A stretch of 64,000 nt of DNA from Diphasiastrum complanatum (GCA_029204225.1 CM055093.1:46990854-47054853); one strand, 5' to 3'. Shown: positions 26,430 through 37,445, counted from the stretch's first letter. Translations and numbers: made by a program. The notes: generated from the letters alone by a model not told the origin.

Positions 26430-26607
26430 AAAATAAAAAAAAGAGGTCAAATTTTGCTCTGCATTCATTAAGTGGAATGTGAGCAATGAACTACTAAGAG
26501 AATTAGCTTCTTGTACCAAAAATTAAAAAAAAGGGTCAAATCTTGCTCTGCATTGCATTAAGTGGAATGTTTGCAATGAACTACTATGAGAAGTAGCTTC
26601 TTGTACC
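26430..26607. repeat. Tandem duplication, ~89-bp unit x2
   Basis: An A-rich stretch, then 'ggtcaaat.ttgctctgcatt', 'cattaagtggaatgt', 'gcaatgaactacta' and 'gcttcttgtacc', occurs twice with 89-bp spacing (gctctgc at 26456 and 26545). Copies differ by a few substitutions and small indels. It lies immediately upstream of the copia gag fragment. Confidence 0.85.
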
Positions 26608-26639
26608 TCTGCCAAAGAGGCATGGGACTCATCAAAGCC

Positions 26640-27190
26640 TTTTATGAGTCAAGGAACACTTAGACAATGCTTATGTTAAGGAATAAAGTCTTACAAAGTA
26701 CGAGAGAAAGTGATGATAGTGCCCAAAATTATGTTGTTAGAATAAAATCACTAAACAAGGAGCTAGACTCCATTTGTGACAAAATTCATGAAAAAGAACT
26801 TGTCCAAGTCGTCCTAAATGAATTAGGAGTCTTGTTCAAAAAAATTTCATCCAAGATAAACTTCTAGCCATTGAAAAAAATCATAGTGTTATTATATCCA
26901 AGGAAAGTAGAGTCCAATAGTAGAGTCCAACAGTCGAGAACATGATGGGATCTCTATCCTTGCAAAGGGATAGTGGAAAGGCAAGGAGTCCATCAAGAAA
27001 AAAGGAGGTGATCCATCAAAGGGTGGTGAAGAAGATCACACAAGCTTCAAGAGAAAGAGTAAGAAAGACAAATCCAAGCTCAAATGTTTCTATTGTGTCA
27101 CTTTGCATCTGAATGTTTCAAGAAGAATTAGATGTAGAAATCCAGATTTTCAAGTTTCCAAGACATTGTTTTGTTGTGGCAAGCATCAAT
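26640..27190 (+). pseudogene. Ty1/copia gag fragment
   Basis: The reading 26667-26867 gives 'RNKVLQSTRESDDSAQNYVVRIKSLNKELDSICDKIHEKELVQVVLNELG', which matches the UBN2-type gag of plant copia elements (the 'V..Y...K.L...L...G....EEL...L..L' pattern). Near 27085-27180 a degenerate zinc-knuckle area is suggested by 'CFYC' followed by displaced histidine and cysteine. The frame is interrupted by stops and no protease or pol follows. A non-functional relic. Confidence 0.6.
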
Positions 27191-27439
27191 CTTTTCTGGA
27201 TCTTGAGTAAGTCATAGTTTGATTGAAAGCTATTTGAAGTGTTTACAAGTTGGGATTGGTGGCTCTACCATCATATCTAATTTTGATCAAATTCTATGTG
27301 CCTAAGTGGATCAATTGCCAAGATTAAGCTAGAATCTAGATTTAGTTTTGTTTCTACTTGCTAGTTTGGATCTAATTTAATGCTTTGTGCAAAATCCATC
27401 ACTTTTTATTAATTAGGATCCGATTTTTTAATTTTATCA

Positions 27440-27450
27440 TGGTATCAAAG
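27440..27450 (+). promoter_or_regulatory. Possible retrotransposon primer-binding site
   Basis: TGGTATCAAAG follows 'tttatca', similar to the TGGTATCAGAG primer-binding site that follows copia LTR ends. If genuine, an LTR ends at about 27438 and internal sequence runs to the right, but no coding domain is recognised there. Confidence 0.3.
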
Positions 27451-28140
27451 TAAGCTTTGTCTATTTATTGAATTGAGCTTCTAAATCTAGTTTTCTTGTC
27501 GTTTTGGAAGTGTTGCTACTATTTGGGGTTCTAATTTGTTGTGTATAAGCCTCAAAAACCGTGAAGAACACATTTCCATTTGAAAAGTCCAAATTAGAAA
27601 GTTTTGGTGATTTGCATCTTGGTGTACCACTCAAAAGGGGGTTGGACCAACCTTCTTGGAGCTCTAATTGGTTTTTATTGGCCTTGTTTAGGTCTTCTTA
27701 GGATCTTTTTAGCTTTAGTAGAAGGAATTTTATTGATCCTGATTGTATAATACAAATCTAGTCAAATTTCCATTAGATTTGAGCTCGGATTTTGATAAAT
27801 TCTAGACTGATTGTGCTAATGTGATTCAACCTAAACTCAAAAGACTTTATTAGTGGCATTTGTGTGATTTCGAGTGTTTTTTGGATCAATAGAGGTTGAT
27901 TCATATTTCTTGTGAAGTTTGGATCAAGGAGGAGGCAAAGTTCAATCAAATCTATATTAATTTTGAGCTAGTTTTGGATCTAGTTTTGATCTAGAGGATT
28001 GATCAAGCTCAAGATCATTTTAGATCTTGTCAAAAAATCAAAGTGTGATTCTTCTCAGGTCCTAAAAGAGTGGGATCGCTGGCTTTGATCAAATCTTGTA
28101 CAATTTTTAAGGATCGCCTAGTGAAGATCCAACTAGATCC

Positions 28141-28554
28141 TGTTGCATGCAACCAACAGGACACCTGTGGAGCAAAAATCACCCAACCAACAGGAAATGG
28201 CTAGTCAATATCCTAACCACTTCACCCCCATGCCATGGTGAATGAATGCAAGAGAGGAGGAGCTACTGGCTCCAAGGATCAGAAAATCCAATGGGTAGAT
28301 GGGCGAGTTTCCACTAGTATATATTCTCTCCCATGAGGAGAGAATATTTCTCTTAGGATCCCCATGCAACCTGGAAAACACCAACGAAGTGCTCCTATGT
28401 CCAATTATAGGTCTGGGCCCTCATATGATTATTAATTACTTTGTCGGCCAAGTCCGGAATGACGAGGCATAACCAATAACAATATACACTGGAGTGACAG
28501 GCTATCCATGTCAGGAATTATTCCAAATCCCACATACTGGACATGGATGTAACA
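28141..28554 (-). mobile_element. Gypsy 3' LTR, minus strand
   Basis: A 414-bp block with TGTTGC...TAACA ends. On the minus strand it is preceded by the polypurine tract TAAGGGGGGAAGAA (about 28555-28568) and by a pol tail. The element is on the minus strand and this is its downstream LTR. It contains a TATA-like 'tatata' at about 28318. 'gatcc' directly precedes 28141, but the other end of the element is missing, so no target duplication can be checked. It shares its order of motifs with the block at 1897-2318. Confidence 0.75.
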
Positions 28555-28700
28555 TTCTTCCCCCCTTAAACCAGTTCTATCCTCAGAACGAGTAACTAGG
28601 GAAGACCCAATTTGTATGCTTTTAACTCTTTCCCATGAATCATTATTCTCAATCTGACCAACCAACCTAATCAAGCCTCAGAGATAAAAACGATTTCTCA
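28555..28700 (-). pseudogene. C-terminal tail of a gypsy (chromovirus-like) pol
   Basis: Minus-strand reading 'NDSWERVKSIQIGSSL' followed by 'RSEDRTGLRGEE' across the polypurine tract. 'D-SWE' followed by about 20 residues and a G-rich tail at the polypurine tract is how chromodomain-type gypsy polyproteins end. Everything upstream of it (integrase, RT) is absent, replaced from about 28900 by the unrelated DNA-transposon-like region. It is therefore a 5'-truncated copy. Confidence 0.55.
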
Positions 28701-28949
28701 ATTGTTTATCTCTGTTTCATAGTACTCTTTCAGGGTCCAAAGGTACATTGAGCGATAAGTCCTCCAAATGGGTAAAATCTTCAATATATTCAACTGTCAT
28801 CATCATATACACTAAGTTTACAAGATATATTGGATGAGCAGTCGACCAATCATGAAGATACAAATCAATCTTTTTAACTTTCACATTTACCCTGAAAATC
28901 AATCCTTAGTTTGACCTCAATATCAAATAAGTACTTAGAGATGGAATAA

Positions 28950-31930
28950 TTCTCAAATTGTGTATCTCTCCTCGAAAAAAGACTCTCCTATAAATTGTAA
29001 CTCGTCCAAAGTGCCCTTGATTCCTTTCAATATGCCAAAAATGCTCTGCATATTAAATTTCTTCTTCTTTTGGAACTTGATATTGTTTTTTTTCTTTGTA
29101 ATTGCAATTCCTTTGTTTTCTAAAAGCCTCTCACATGCATAACCATGACTATATGCAATATGTGATTTCCAAATATTTTTTTGCCTTTGCAACAGATGAC
29201 ACTTCGAAAATTCCAGCTCGTGCCATGTTGAACACAAAGAAGGCTTGAGCATTTTCAAATACATATCCTTCTGGAAGAACTAAACAAGCATGAATTTCAC
29301 CTAGCATTCTTTCAAAAGGCATAAGGCCATCTTTGTCCCTCTCAATGTGCTCAAAAACTGTAGTAAACAATCTTCTTCTATATTATTGGGTATATGATAT
29401 CTTGTTGCTTTGGTTTTTTGACGATTCACATAATTAGATACTTTATGCTCAAAAGAAAAACACCAAAAAATAGCATGCATTCCATGACGATAAACATTAT
29501 CCAGAATCTCTCCACTACCTGCAAAAAATACAAAAAAATGAGATTTAATATTGATGAAATTAAATCAAATCATTGCATTCTACTTGAATTTTGAAACAGA
29601 TTTAGTACCTGCTACATGTTCCAAAAGAGATGAATTTTTGCCATAAGATTCTTCGCTTCGAACTCTCCAAGCAAGCAACAAACGCTTGACCACTTCTATA
29701 TCTCTTCTTGACCATCCATGATCATGACTAAAATTGTAAGAAAGATGCGCAACATCGATTAGCAAAAGTCCTAAATCATGCAACGGTCCAAGTATATTAG
29801 TCACAACCCCCAAAATATGAGGTAAGCACCATTGTATGAACTTTTGATTTTCCTCGTACTTGGCACTTTTGGCCAACGTCCATAATGAATGGAACAAGGA
29901 GCAACGTTGAATACCTCTGTAATTGCTGCGTCGATAGCTCTTTTCATATCATTTGTTGATTCTTTAATAAGGAAAAATATGAATTTTTTGAATAGATTCA
30001 ATGAAAGGGTTGATAGCCCAACACTTTTTAAAATTTCTTCTCTTTCAACCTGGCTACAGACCCTCTTTGCATGCGATAATGCCTCAACCATTTCTAGAAC
30101 CAATCTCTTAGGTGGTGGATACTTGGGTTGATATCTGTTTCCATCATAAACACAACGCCCACAAAATTCTCATTTCTATCACTTAAAGTAGATTGAGCTT
30201 TATCCCTTCGACAAAAAGCTTGGCCACCATCTTTGAAGAGACCAATTTTACACTGGGCAGGATGATTCCTTGTCACCATCATTAGTATAGCACGAAGTCA
30301 ACAACTCTTTGAAAAGGTTGACACATGACTAGACATATATTTTAAAGGGTAGTTATAATATTATTATTCAATCCCTTCTACAAAAAGAGATTCTACTTCA
30401 TCCACCAATAGTCTTAGAAATGCGCCAAAGACATCACCTGAGCTCTTAATAAGCTTCTTACAACTGAGGGAAAAAAATAACACAGGTAAAATATCTACAG
30501 TAAAGCCCTTTCCTACATTAAGAATAGTGATTTCAATCACGCCACAATCTTTTTGGGTTGTTCGAGATGCTTGAAAGCCATCAAAATGCAGAAGTAGGGC
30601 ATCATTTCAAGGATCGCCCTACCAAAATACAAACGATTTTAGTTAAATTCCATAATGCTACAGACTCATAAAAAAACTAAGAAAAACGATTGATTAGCAT
30701 GTACAAGATCCATACCTTGCACAATCTTTTTTTCACATTAAATATGACCACGACATTTTTCACACACAAAGTCATATACTCCATCTTCATTCCATCCATC
30801 TTGAAGTACTTGAGACTTGTTGGGAAATGTTGCATACGCCTTTTTACAATAATACTTCTCACAAATTACAGACAATTCACAAACTGAATTTGGATTTCCA
30901 AATTTCTTGTGTGGCTCTACATTTTTCACCATCCCAAAAGTCATATATATGTTCAGGATGCTCATGTAGGTCTTTCCCCAACCATCGCTGCTTATTGCGC
31001 CACATCCTCATTAGTTCATGACATATAGTTCTACTTTTTGTCAACAATCGCAATTGTGAACTAATAGGTGCATAGTCAAAAGAAAGTATGTCTTTCCTTG
31101 GTAGACTACATTTTGGGCACTTCTCACAACATGACAAGCAATCACGCTTGAGTTTTTGTCTTCTTTGCACATCTTCGCACACACAATATAATACATTTTT
31201 TGTATAATTGTCATTTTCGCTGGGCTGAAGTAACTCGAGAGTATGTGGATAATCTTTTGAGCTAGTACACAGCTTGAAACTTTGTACTTCAATCATACCT
31301 AGGCCAGAATACATGTCGTTTAATTGCTTCCAACAAGCTGGAATCTTCACTCCATTGAGATCCCCATCCCATGTCGTTGGGAGTTGCACCAAAAGTTTAC
31401 TAAGACTCGGCTTTTTCTTTCTTGACAAGACTCGAAGCATCTCATCTTGAAATTCTATTTGTGCCTGGAATTTGTCCCACAGAGATTGCAACTCGATACA
31501 CCTCTCTATAATTTGGTTTGTTAAGGTTAATTCTATAACTCCTCTTCATCACTCAAATTGTTCAGCTCATTAAACATTGCTTCCTCATTAGAAAGAGTAT
31601 TAGCAGAATTTTCATCCGAAAGAATATCTTCATGTTCTTCGTGTGGTGGAGGAAAACCAAAACTGGTAGCCAAATTACCCAAATTCTATTGAAGCATTTG
31701 ATGCTTGTTGAAAGTCGAGGGAGCGACCATTCGTCCATCACCACAATAAGACATGCACCTGCACAATACCCTTCTTGGTTCACTATGCGAGTTTTAATTC
31801 TCAAACTTGGAGATTGGCATGTAGGAGGGGGTAAGATGGGATTAGCAGTGGCCAAATTTTGGCATTTGGAGTTTTTTAAAAGAACTGGACGGTTATGTCC
31901 AAGAGTTCTTGACTCTTTGGCCAAGGTGCC
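28950..31930 (-). mobile_element. Decayed DNA-transposon-like coding region (possibly CACTA/Tnp2-type)
   Basis: A chain of minus-strand segments in changing frames. An acidic segment ends 'NELNNLSDEEEL' (about 31540-31640). The longest open segment is 31491-30877 (204 codons): Lys-rich start, 'LPTTWDGDLNGVKIPACWKQ', a Cys cluster 'CLSCCEKCPKC', then 'IYDFWDGEKCR'. Next come 'LLLHFDGFQASRTTQKDCGVI' (about 30590-30530), segments at 30103-29801 and 29897-29580, and the tail 29370-28953. The Cys cluster followed by 'WDG' and a later 'DG' segment resembles the order in plant Tnp2-like CACTA transposases, but no catalytic triad could be placed and no terminal inverted repeats were found. Stops and frameshifts make it non-functional. 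Other DNA transposon families, or an uncharacterised gene relic, are possible. Confidence 0.4.
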
Positions 31931-31952
31931 ATTTTTTTTTATCGTAAGTTAG

Positions 31953-32377
31953 CACAGTGGCAAGGACTGCCAACTGACTATCAAAATGAATGCAAACGAA
32001 ATATCCTCAACTCACTAGAGGATGCTATCCGTGTGGCGAAAGCCTATGATAGTACAATTGTTGCATCACGGAAAAGCGTGCACGGCCAAACGGCCCCGAA
32101 ATTCAAGCAAGAAAAATCTAACAAGCATAAGAAGCAGTTTTTTGACGAGCTGGAAGCAGAAGCGTACCAACAATCAAAGAAAAAGAAGAATAAGAAGAAA
32201 TTGGTGGTAAAATACAAAGCACGGTTGGCGGCGCTTAAACAGAATCTGTGTTTCCTCTGCAATAAACCAGGGCACCGTGCTAAACGGTGCCCCGAACGGA
32301 AAGCAAAGTTGTCAAGTTTTATGACTGTGGATATACTGGTAGGTAAATTGGAAGTCAATTTGTTAAAATTATTGTGA
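31953..32377 (+). pseudogene. Gypsy gag, C-terminal part with zinc knuckle
   Basis: The frame enters at 'QWQGLPTDYQNECKRNIL', typical of the end of the gag capsid region, and continues through a Lys-rich linker (about 32080-32230) to a CCHC knuckle, C-x2-C-x4-H-x4-C, at 32249-32290. The knuckle binds RNA during packaging of the element. The capsid N-terminus is missing. Gag is separated from protease by a stop and a frame change. Confidence 0.88.
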
Positions 32378-32420
32378 CTGTACTTGTAACTTTAGTGCAA
32401 TCTCTTTCAAGCCTAATGAA

Positions 32421-33683
32421 TTGTTTCGTGTGAGAGGCAATATTTTAGGGAAAGACGTGGATGTGCTATTTGATTCAGGTAGTACTCACAATTTTTTGAA
32501 TGCTCGACTTGTGCAGAAGCTCCGAGTGCCCACCATGGCCAGTGATCACCGTTACGTGGTCCGTCTTGCCTTAGGGTTGGACACTGAGATTTGGGATGTC
32601 AAAGTCTCGAACTTAGAGCTTCGGATGCAGAACTATGTTGAGCCGTTGCATTTCCATGTCATGAATCTAGACCGGACTGATGTAATTTTGGACTATGAAT
32701 GGTTTTTTGGCAAGTCAGACTCTTTAGAGATAGATTTTAAAAATCATTCTATGGCATTTAAAGATAAGTTTGATCAGATTGTCTCTATTTCTGGAGAGAC
32801 CGATGTACTTCCATCGCCGATGATTTCCTCGGCTGAATTAATTGAGAAACTTCATGATTCTGAGTATGAACTTTTTCACTTGCTTTTGAAATCTCGTATG
32901 CATTGTGATGTTGGGGATGTGAATGTGTTTTCATGCTTTAACACCGAAAATTCGCATCAGGAACAACAGCTTTTGCAAGATTTAAAGCAAGAGTTTAGTG
33001 AAGTTTTTCCGAAGCAGCTACCTTATGGACTACCACCTGCTCGGTTGGTAGATCAAAAGATAGATCTTTTGCCCGATAGTCGTCCTATCTTCAGACAACC
33101 ATATCAGTTTAGTCAGAAGGAAGAGGAGGAAGTGGCTAGGCAGATCGAGGAGTATCTCAGGATGGGACACATAAGACCAAGTAAATTTCCATGGGGAGAA
33201 CCTGTCCTTCTTATGAGTAAGAAAGATGGGAGTTTTCGACTATGTGTAGATTACAAGGGTCTGAACAAACTAACTATTAAAAATAAATACCCGTTGCCCA
33301 GGATGGACGATCTCATAGATCGATTGAATGGAGCTAAATACTTCACAAAAATTGATCTACGTACGGGATACCATCAGATTAGGATACATCCGAAAGATGT
33401 ATCTAAAACTGGTTTTAGGACCAGGTTTGGCCACTATGAGTTTCTTGTATTGCCCTTTGGTTTGACAAATGCTCCGGCTACTTTCCAGCAAATGATGAAC
33501 GATTTGTTTCGTCCATATTTGGGGAAGTTCGTAGTAGTGTTTATGGACAATATTTTAATCTATAGCAGAACACTCAAAGAGCATGCTAAGCATCTCCATA
33601 TTGTCTTACGTATCTTAAGACAAGAGAAGCTTATGCGAAAGAATCAAAGTGCGAATTCTTTAAGAAAGAACTTCTTTACCTAG
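32421..33683 (+). pseudogene. Gypsy protease and reverse transcriptase segment, mutated active site
   Basis: A 420-codon open segment. The retropepsin motif '[14 protein letters not shown]' is near residue 15. After a linker the RT domain starts near residue 210 and shows '[23 protein letters not shown]' (two-metal RT fingers), '[13 protein letters not shown]', '[16 protein letters not shown]' and the palm motif. The palm motif reads F-M-D-N at 33540-33551 where the family has F-M/L-D-D: the second catalytic Asp is Asn (GAT/GAC to AAT). The frame breaks at about 33650-33683, and the thumb 'YLGHKIT' continues in another frame. Inactive as a polymerase. Confidence 0.95.
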
Positions 33684-34411
33684 GTCATAAGATCACCTCC
33701 TTTGGGATCAAGATTGACGAGGAAAAGGTGAAGACGGTAGTGGAGTGGCCAATTCCTAAAACAGTGCGTGAACTTAAGTCATTCTTAGGTTTCATTGTGT
33801 TTTTCCGCAGATTTGCAGAGGAGTACTCGAAGATTGCTCAACAGTATGTTGAAAGGAGTGAAAAGTTGCAAAGGTAGGCCAAATCCTCCTAATAGATGGA
33901 ATGAGAAGTTAGATGAGACTTTTTGCAAACTCAAGCTTTTAATTGCCTCAGCTCCAGTTTTGAGAACAGCGGATCCAGATTTGTCGTTCGTCATTAACAC
34001 TGACGCGAGTGATACGACTATTGGAGCTGTTCTCTTACAGGAGGGTCAGCCCGTTGCCTTTGAAAGTAAGAAACTAACCGATGCACAGGTCAGGTCAGGT
34101 ACACCACTCAGGAAAAAGAGCTTTTTGCTGTGATCCATGCTTTGAAATCATGGAGGCATTACCTGTACGGTAATAAATTCGTGGTTAATACGGATCATCA
34201 ACCTTTAAAATATTTCTGTAATCAGAATGATTTGCGAGGTCGTAAGGCCAGATGGGCAGAACTCATGCAAGAATTTGACTTTGAAGTGCGGTATATCAGG
34301 GGCTCATCTAATCAGGTGGCTGATGCACGTAGTCGAATTGGTGAAGTGAACGAACTTTCCTTCACTGAGATCAGTACGGACTTTTATCTCTCCCTGAGAG
34401 GTCTTTTATGA
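33684..34411 (+). pseudogene. Gypsy RT connection and RNase H, frameshifted
   Basis: '[17 protein letters not shown]' and 'RELKSFLGFIVFFRRF' (about 33684-33800) form the RT connection. RNase H follows in two frames. The first is 33795-34095 with 'INTDASDTTIGAVLLQEGQPVAFESKKL' (first catalytic Asp in 'TDAS'). The second is 34110-34411 with 'EKELFAVIHALKSWRHYL', 'VNTDHQPLKYF' and 'GSSNQVADARSR'. The frame switch lies in a short 'caggtcaggtc' duplication near 34088-34099, a likely slippage indel. The usual 'VADALSR' end motif reads 'VADARSR'. Confidence 0.92.
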
Positions 34412-34545
34412 GAAAGACCCCACATTTTTGACCAATTTGGAATAGGGTTCTAGCAGTTTCATCAAGCGAGACTGATGATCACGATGATCAGTCTGGGGGG
34501 AAGGATATAAAGGGTACTGATGACTTCTCTATCCGTAATGGACTT

Positions 34546-35199
34546 TTGTTCGGGAAAGGGAAGGTTTGTGTGCCTGATGTGGATGTTGTTAAGAATGAGA
34601 TTCTTTATGAATGTCATGACTCACCATGCGCAGGACATCCCGACATACATCGTACATTGGATTTAGTACGAAGGGACTTGTATTGGCCCAAACTTAAGCT
34701 TTTTGTAGAATCTTATGTGGTCAAGTGTGACCAATGCCAGTTGAATAAAGCTGAACGCCATAAGGTGGGCGGTTTGTTGCATCCACTGGATATCCCTGAT
34801 AAGCGATGTGATAGTATTTCCATGGATTTCGTGGTTAGGTTACCGCGGACAAATAAACAGCATGAAGCAATTTGGGTTGTGGTCGACCGTCTTACCAAAT
34901 TGGCTACGTTTATTCCGGTAAAGACCACCGCGAAGGCTTCTGATTTAGCTCAGATATTTGTAGAGCGTCTGTTTAGGCTTTACGGATTACCAAGTGATAT
35001 TGTGAGCGATCGCGATCCGAAGTTCACCGGTCACTTTTGGTCGGCCATATTCGCTAAACTAGAGACGACACTGAGCTTGGGTTCTTCTGATCATTTTGAG
35101 ACGGATGGACAGACGGAAGAACAAATCAGACGATGGAACAAATGCTTCGAGCATATGTTTTCAGACGACAATCTGATTGGGAAAAGTACCTTCCGTTGA
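34546..35199 (+). pseudogene. Gypsy integrase core
   Basis: H-H-C-C zinc domain: 'AGHPDIHRT' with 'CDQC' about 30 residues on. The catalytic core follows: 'SISMDFVVRLP' (first Asp), 'GLPSDIVSDRDPKFTGHFW' (second Asp) and 'TDGQTEEQIRR' (Glu). The final part shifts frame near 35130, where the 106-codon segment beginning 35133 takes over ('DWEKYLPLIEFACN'). The Glu region differs from the usual 'DGQTER-N' by two residues. Between RNase H and integrase, at 34412-34545, the reading is interrupted by stops. Confidence 0.92.
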
Positions 35200-35660
35200 T
35201 CGAGTTTGCCTGTAATAGTAGTAAGCATTCGGCTACCAATTATAGCCCGTTTATACTTATGTACGGTTTTGAGCCTAGGTCACCCATTGCGGTTGAGACT
35301 TGGACGATCAAGTTTCAGAAAATAGCGGATTTCTTACATGATATGCAGGAAATGCTACAAATTGCACGTGAAAATATCCAGAGTGCCCAGGATAGGGACA
35401 AACATTATGCAAATCTGAAAAGATCACCGAGAGACTTCCAAGTGAGAGATTGAGTATCTGGAGATTAGTTGGACCTGTTGGATGAATCATCGGGTGTATC
35501 TCATCTTGAACTCGAAAAGATCTTGGATACAAGAACTAAACGATTGAGAAATCGTATAGTTACCGAGCATCTGGTTCGATGGAGGGGATGTACAGACGAT
35601 GACAATTCTTGGGAACATGAAGGAAGATTAAGGAGGAATTTTCCCAGTTTTAAGTTCTAA
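35133..35660 (+). pseudogene. Gypsy integrase C-terminus and chromodomain
   Basis: Segment 1 (35133-35453) holds 'YSPFILMYGFEPRSP' and 'AQDRDKHYAN', the standard integrase C-terminal landmarks, and ends in a stop at 'VRD'. Segment 2 (35469-35660) holds the chromodomain 'LELEKILDTRTKRLR...EHLVRWRGCTDDDNSWEHEG', with the aromatic/acidic 'VRW-G---DD-SWE' core of chromoviruses, which is thought to target integration to heterochromatin. It ends 15 bp before the polypurine tract. Confidence 0.92.
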
Positions 35661-35675
35661 GGACAGAACTTGAAT

Positions 35676-35688
35676 AAGGGGGGAAGAA
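35676..35688 (+). other. Polypurine tract of the chromovirus
   Basis: AAGGGGGGAAGAA immediately before the LTR start. The same core occurs before the minus-strand LTR at 28554, showing that the two elements belong to related groups. Confidence 0.88.
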
Positions 35689-36198
35689 TGTCATGCCCAT
35701 GACTGGTCTCGAGTAACGTGTCCACGGTAGGGACCGGTAGACCAACAACCCGTAAGTTAATTGTGACTATAAGGGAATTGGGACCCTTATGTGTACATGG
35801 TCATAGTTAATGGTTGTAGGCCTAAACACATGGTGGTGGAGTTGGTATGGGTCTATTAGTGAGTCATTAGGGAACTGGACGACGTGACCCAGATAGGCTT
35901 CAGAGGTGTCCAGTGAGGTGTCACAGTGCAACACTAGTGGTGCATGGGCCTTGGAGGGTATAAGTATACCTGCTGGGCTCTCACTAGTGTATGCTTGATT
36001 TGTGATGAGTAGCTACATGCTGCTGGTGTGACTCCTCTTTCCATGACTCTGATTGATCCATAGCTTGGGGGCTAGATCCATACGATCTAGGTTTGGTTGG
36101 GTTGGTTTGACCTCCACTGGTTCCCATGTGTGGTTGCTTTGTATTGTATGCTTAGACTAGAATCCTGTTGTGAGGACTTTATATTCACAATTCCAACA
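35689..36198 (+). mobile_element. Chromovirus 3' LTR (right end approximate)
   Basis: Starts TGTCATGCCC directly after the polypurine tract. A TATA-like 'tataagtata' lies at about 35960. No partner LTR exists in the window, so the right end is inferred only from a CA dinucleotide near 36198, followed by unrelated sequence and microsatellites. Confidence 0.7.
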
Positions 36199-36224
36199 CG
36201 TGTATGTATATCCATAATTTAGGG

Positions 36225-36246
36225 GTCTCTCTCTCTCTCTCTCTCA
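36225..36246. repeat. (CT)n microsatellite, short
   Basis: About 11 CT units just outside the chromovirus LTR, the first of three CT tracts in 650 bp. The 'tcaactcacattat' that follows it is repeated after the long CT tract ending at 36632, which shows that the two flanks are duplicates. Confidence 0.9.
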
Positions 36247-36538
36247 ACTCACATTATTGCCATTTTTTTACTCTCAACACCTAAAAAACCCTAACCCTAA
36301 AGAAACCCTCAAAAACATGCTCACACACACACACAACACTTGCGCTGGCACGATTTTGAAACCGCAGCAACAAAGTAATCTATTCAGAAACTGGGATTGA
36401 TCCTTCAATCTTCTGATTGCTTGCAATTGAGAAGCTCTTGTGAAGAACTCCATGGTTGTTTGTGTTGCTACTGGCACCCTCATACCATAGGCAGATACTC
36501 AAATTCATCGCCATCTCGAAGATGGAATGAGGAATTTC

Positions 36539-36542
<4 letters not shown>

Positions 36543-36632
<90 letters not shown>
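36543..36632. repeat. (CT)n microsatellite, ~45 units
   Basis: A perfect CT dinucleotide run of about 90 bp, among the longest in the window. Poly-Ser/Leu and Arg/Glu ORFs on it are artefacts. Confidence 0.98.
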
Positions 36633-36635
<3 letters not shown>

Positions 36636-36828
36636 TCACATTATCTCTCCCGCGCTCTCTCTCTATCGCGAAAGTTCCAGACCTCTCTTTCTAGAAATTT
36701 CTTCAACGTTTCTCTTTCAAGAACATCTGATCGTCGTCTGCCCATCAAATGCATGTCATTGAAGTTTTAGGGCATACGTAGGTAGGCCAATGAAAACGTT
36801 GGAATCACGTTTTATCCATCACTGCTCA

Positions 36829-36833
<5 letters not shown>

Positions 36834-36869
<36 letters not shown>

Positions 36870-36893
36870 ACACACACACACACACACACACAC
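36834..36893. repeat. Compound (CT)n-(AC)n microsatellite
   Basis: About 17 CT units (36834-36867) followed by about 12 AC units (36870-36893), the same CT-to-AC order as at 8797-8899. Confidence 0.97.
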
Positions 36894-36896
36894 AAT

Positions 36897-37445
36897 TAGG
36901 GTTTGGACTGGAAATTTGGGAGAGATGGTCTAGTCACCAAATTAAAGTTCATGAATTTAGGAGCAAATGGTCATGGAATGTACACATGCATAACTGTTGT
37001 ATGCATCGAGGTTGCCAAGATGGACTTTAACGGAAAGTATTAGAGAATTAGCTAACATTTGGAGACGTTTATTTTCAAATGTGCTACCTTGAGTAGAGGC
37101 AACTGTACCATGATGTACATGTTGTATAGAAATCAACATACACTAATGAGGCTATTAGAAATACATTGTCACTCGATTAGGGTATAGGATTAAGGGTTAA
37201 GGATTTAGAGTTTGGAAATTATGGTCTTCTCACCAAATTCCAAGTTCATGACTTTATGAGCAAATGGCCATGGAAGGTACACATGTGTAACTGTTGTATG
37301 CAACTTCCTTTACCAAGATGGACTTTAAGGAAAAGTGTTAGAAAATTAGCTGACATTTGGAGACGTTTATTCTCAAATGGGCTACCTTGAGTAGAGGCAA
37401 ATTTTCTTCGATGCACATGTTGTATAGAAAACTCAGCTTATCAAA
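36897..37445. repeat. Tandem direct duplication, ~298-bp offset
   Basis: Copy 1 is about 36897-37141 and copy 2 about 37195-37440. Shared stretches include 'agagtttgga/agggtttgga', 'tggtct.tcaccaaatt', 'gtacacatg..taactgttgtatgca', 'ccaagatggactttaa', 'tttggagacgtttatt' and 'gctaccttgagtagaggcaa'. The copies are diverged but collinear along 245 bp. No coding capacity. Confidence 0.88.

Larger units (their letters stand above)
31950..36198 (+). mobile_element. 5'-truncated Ty3/gypsy chromovirus with 3' LTR
   Basis: Domains in order on the plus strand: gag with zinc knuckle, aspartic protease, reverse transcriptase, RNase H, integrase, chromodomain, polypurine tract, 3' LTR. This is the order of plant chromoviruses. 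The left end breaks in mid-gag at about 31950, where minus-strand transposon-like sequence begins. No 5' LTR or primer-binding site is present. At least three frame changes (near 33680, 34090 and 35130), a stop between integrase and chromodomain and a mutated RT active site show it is a dead copy. The right end near 36198 is approximate. Confidence 0.93.
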
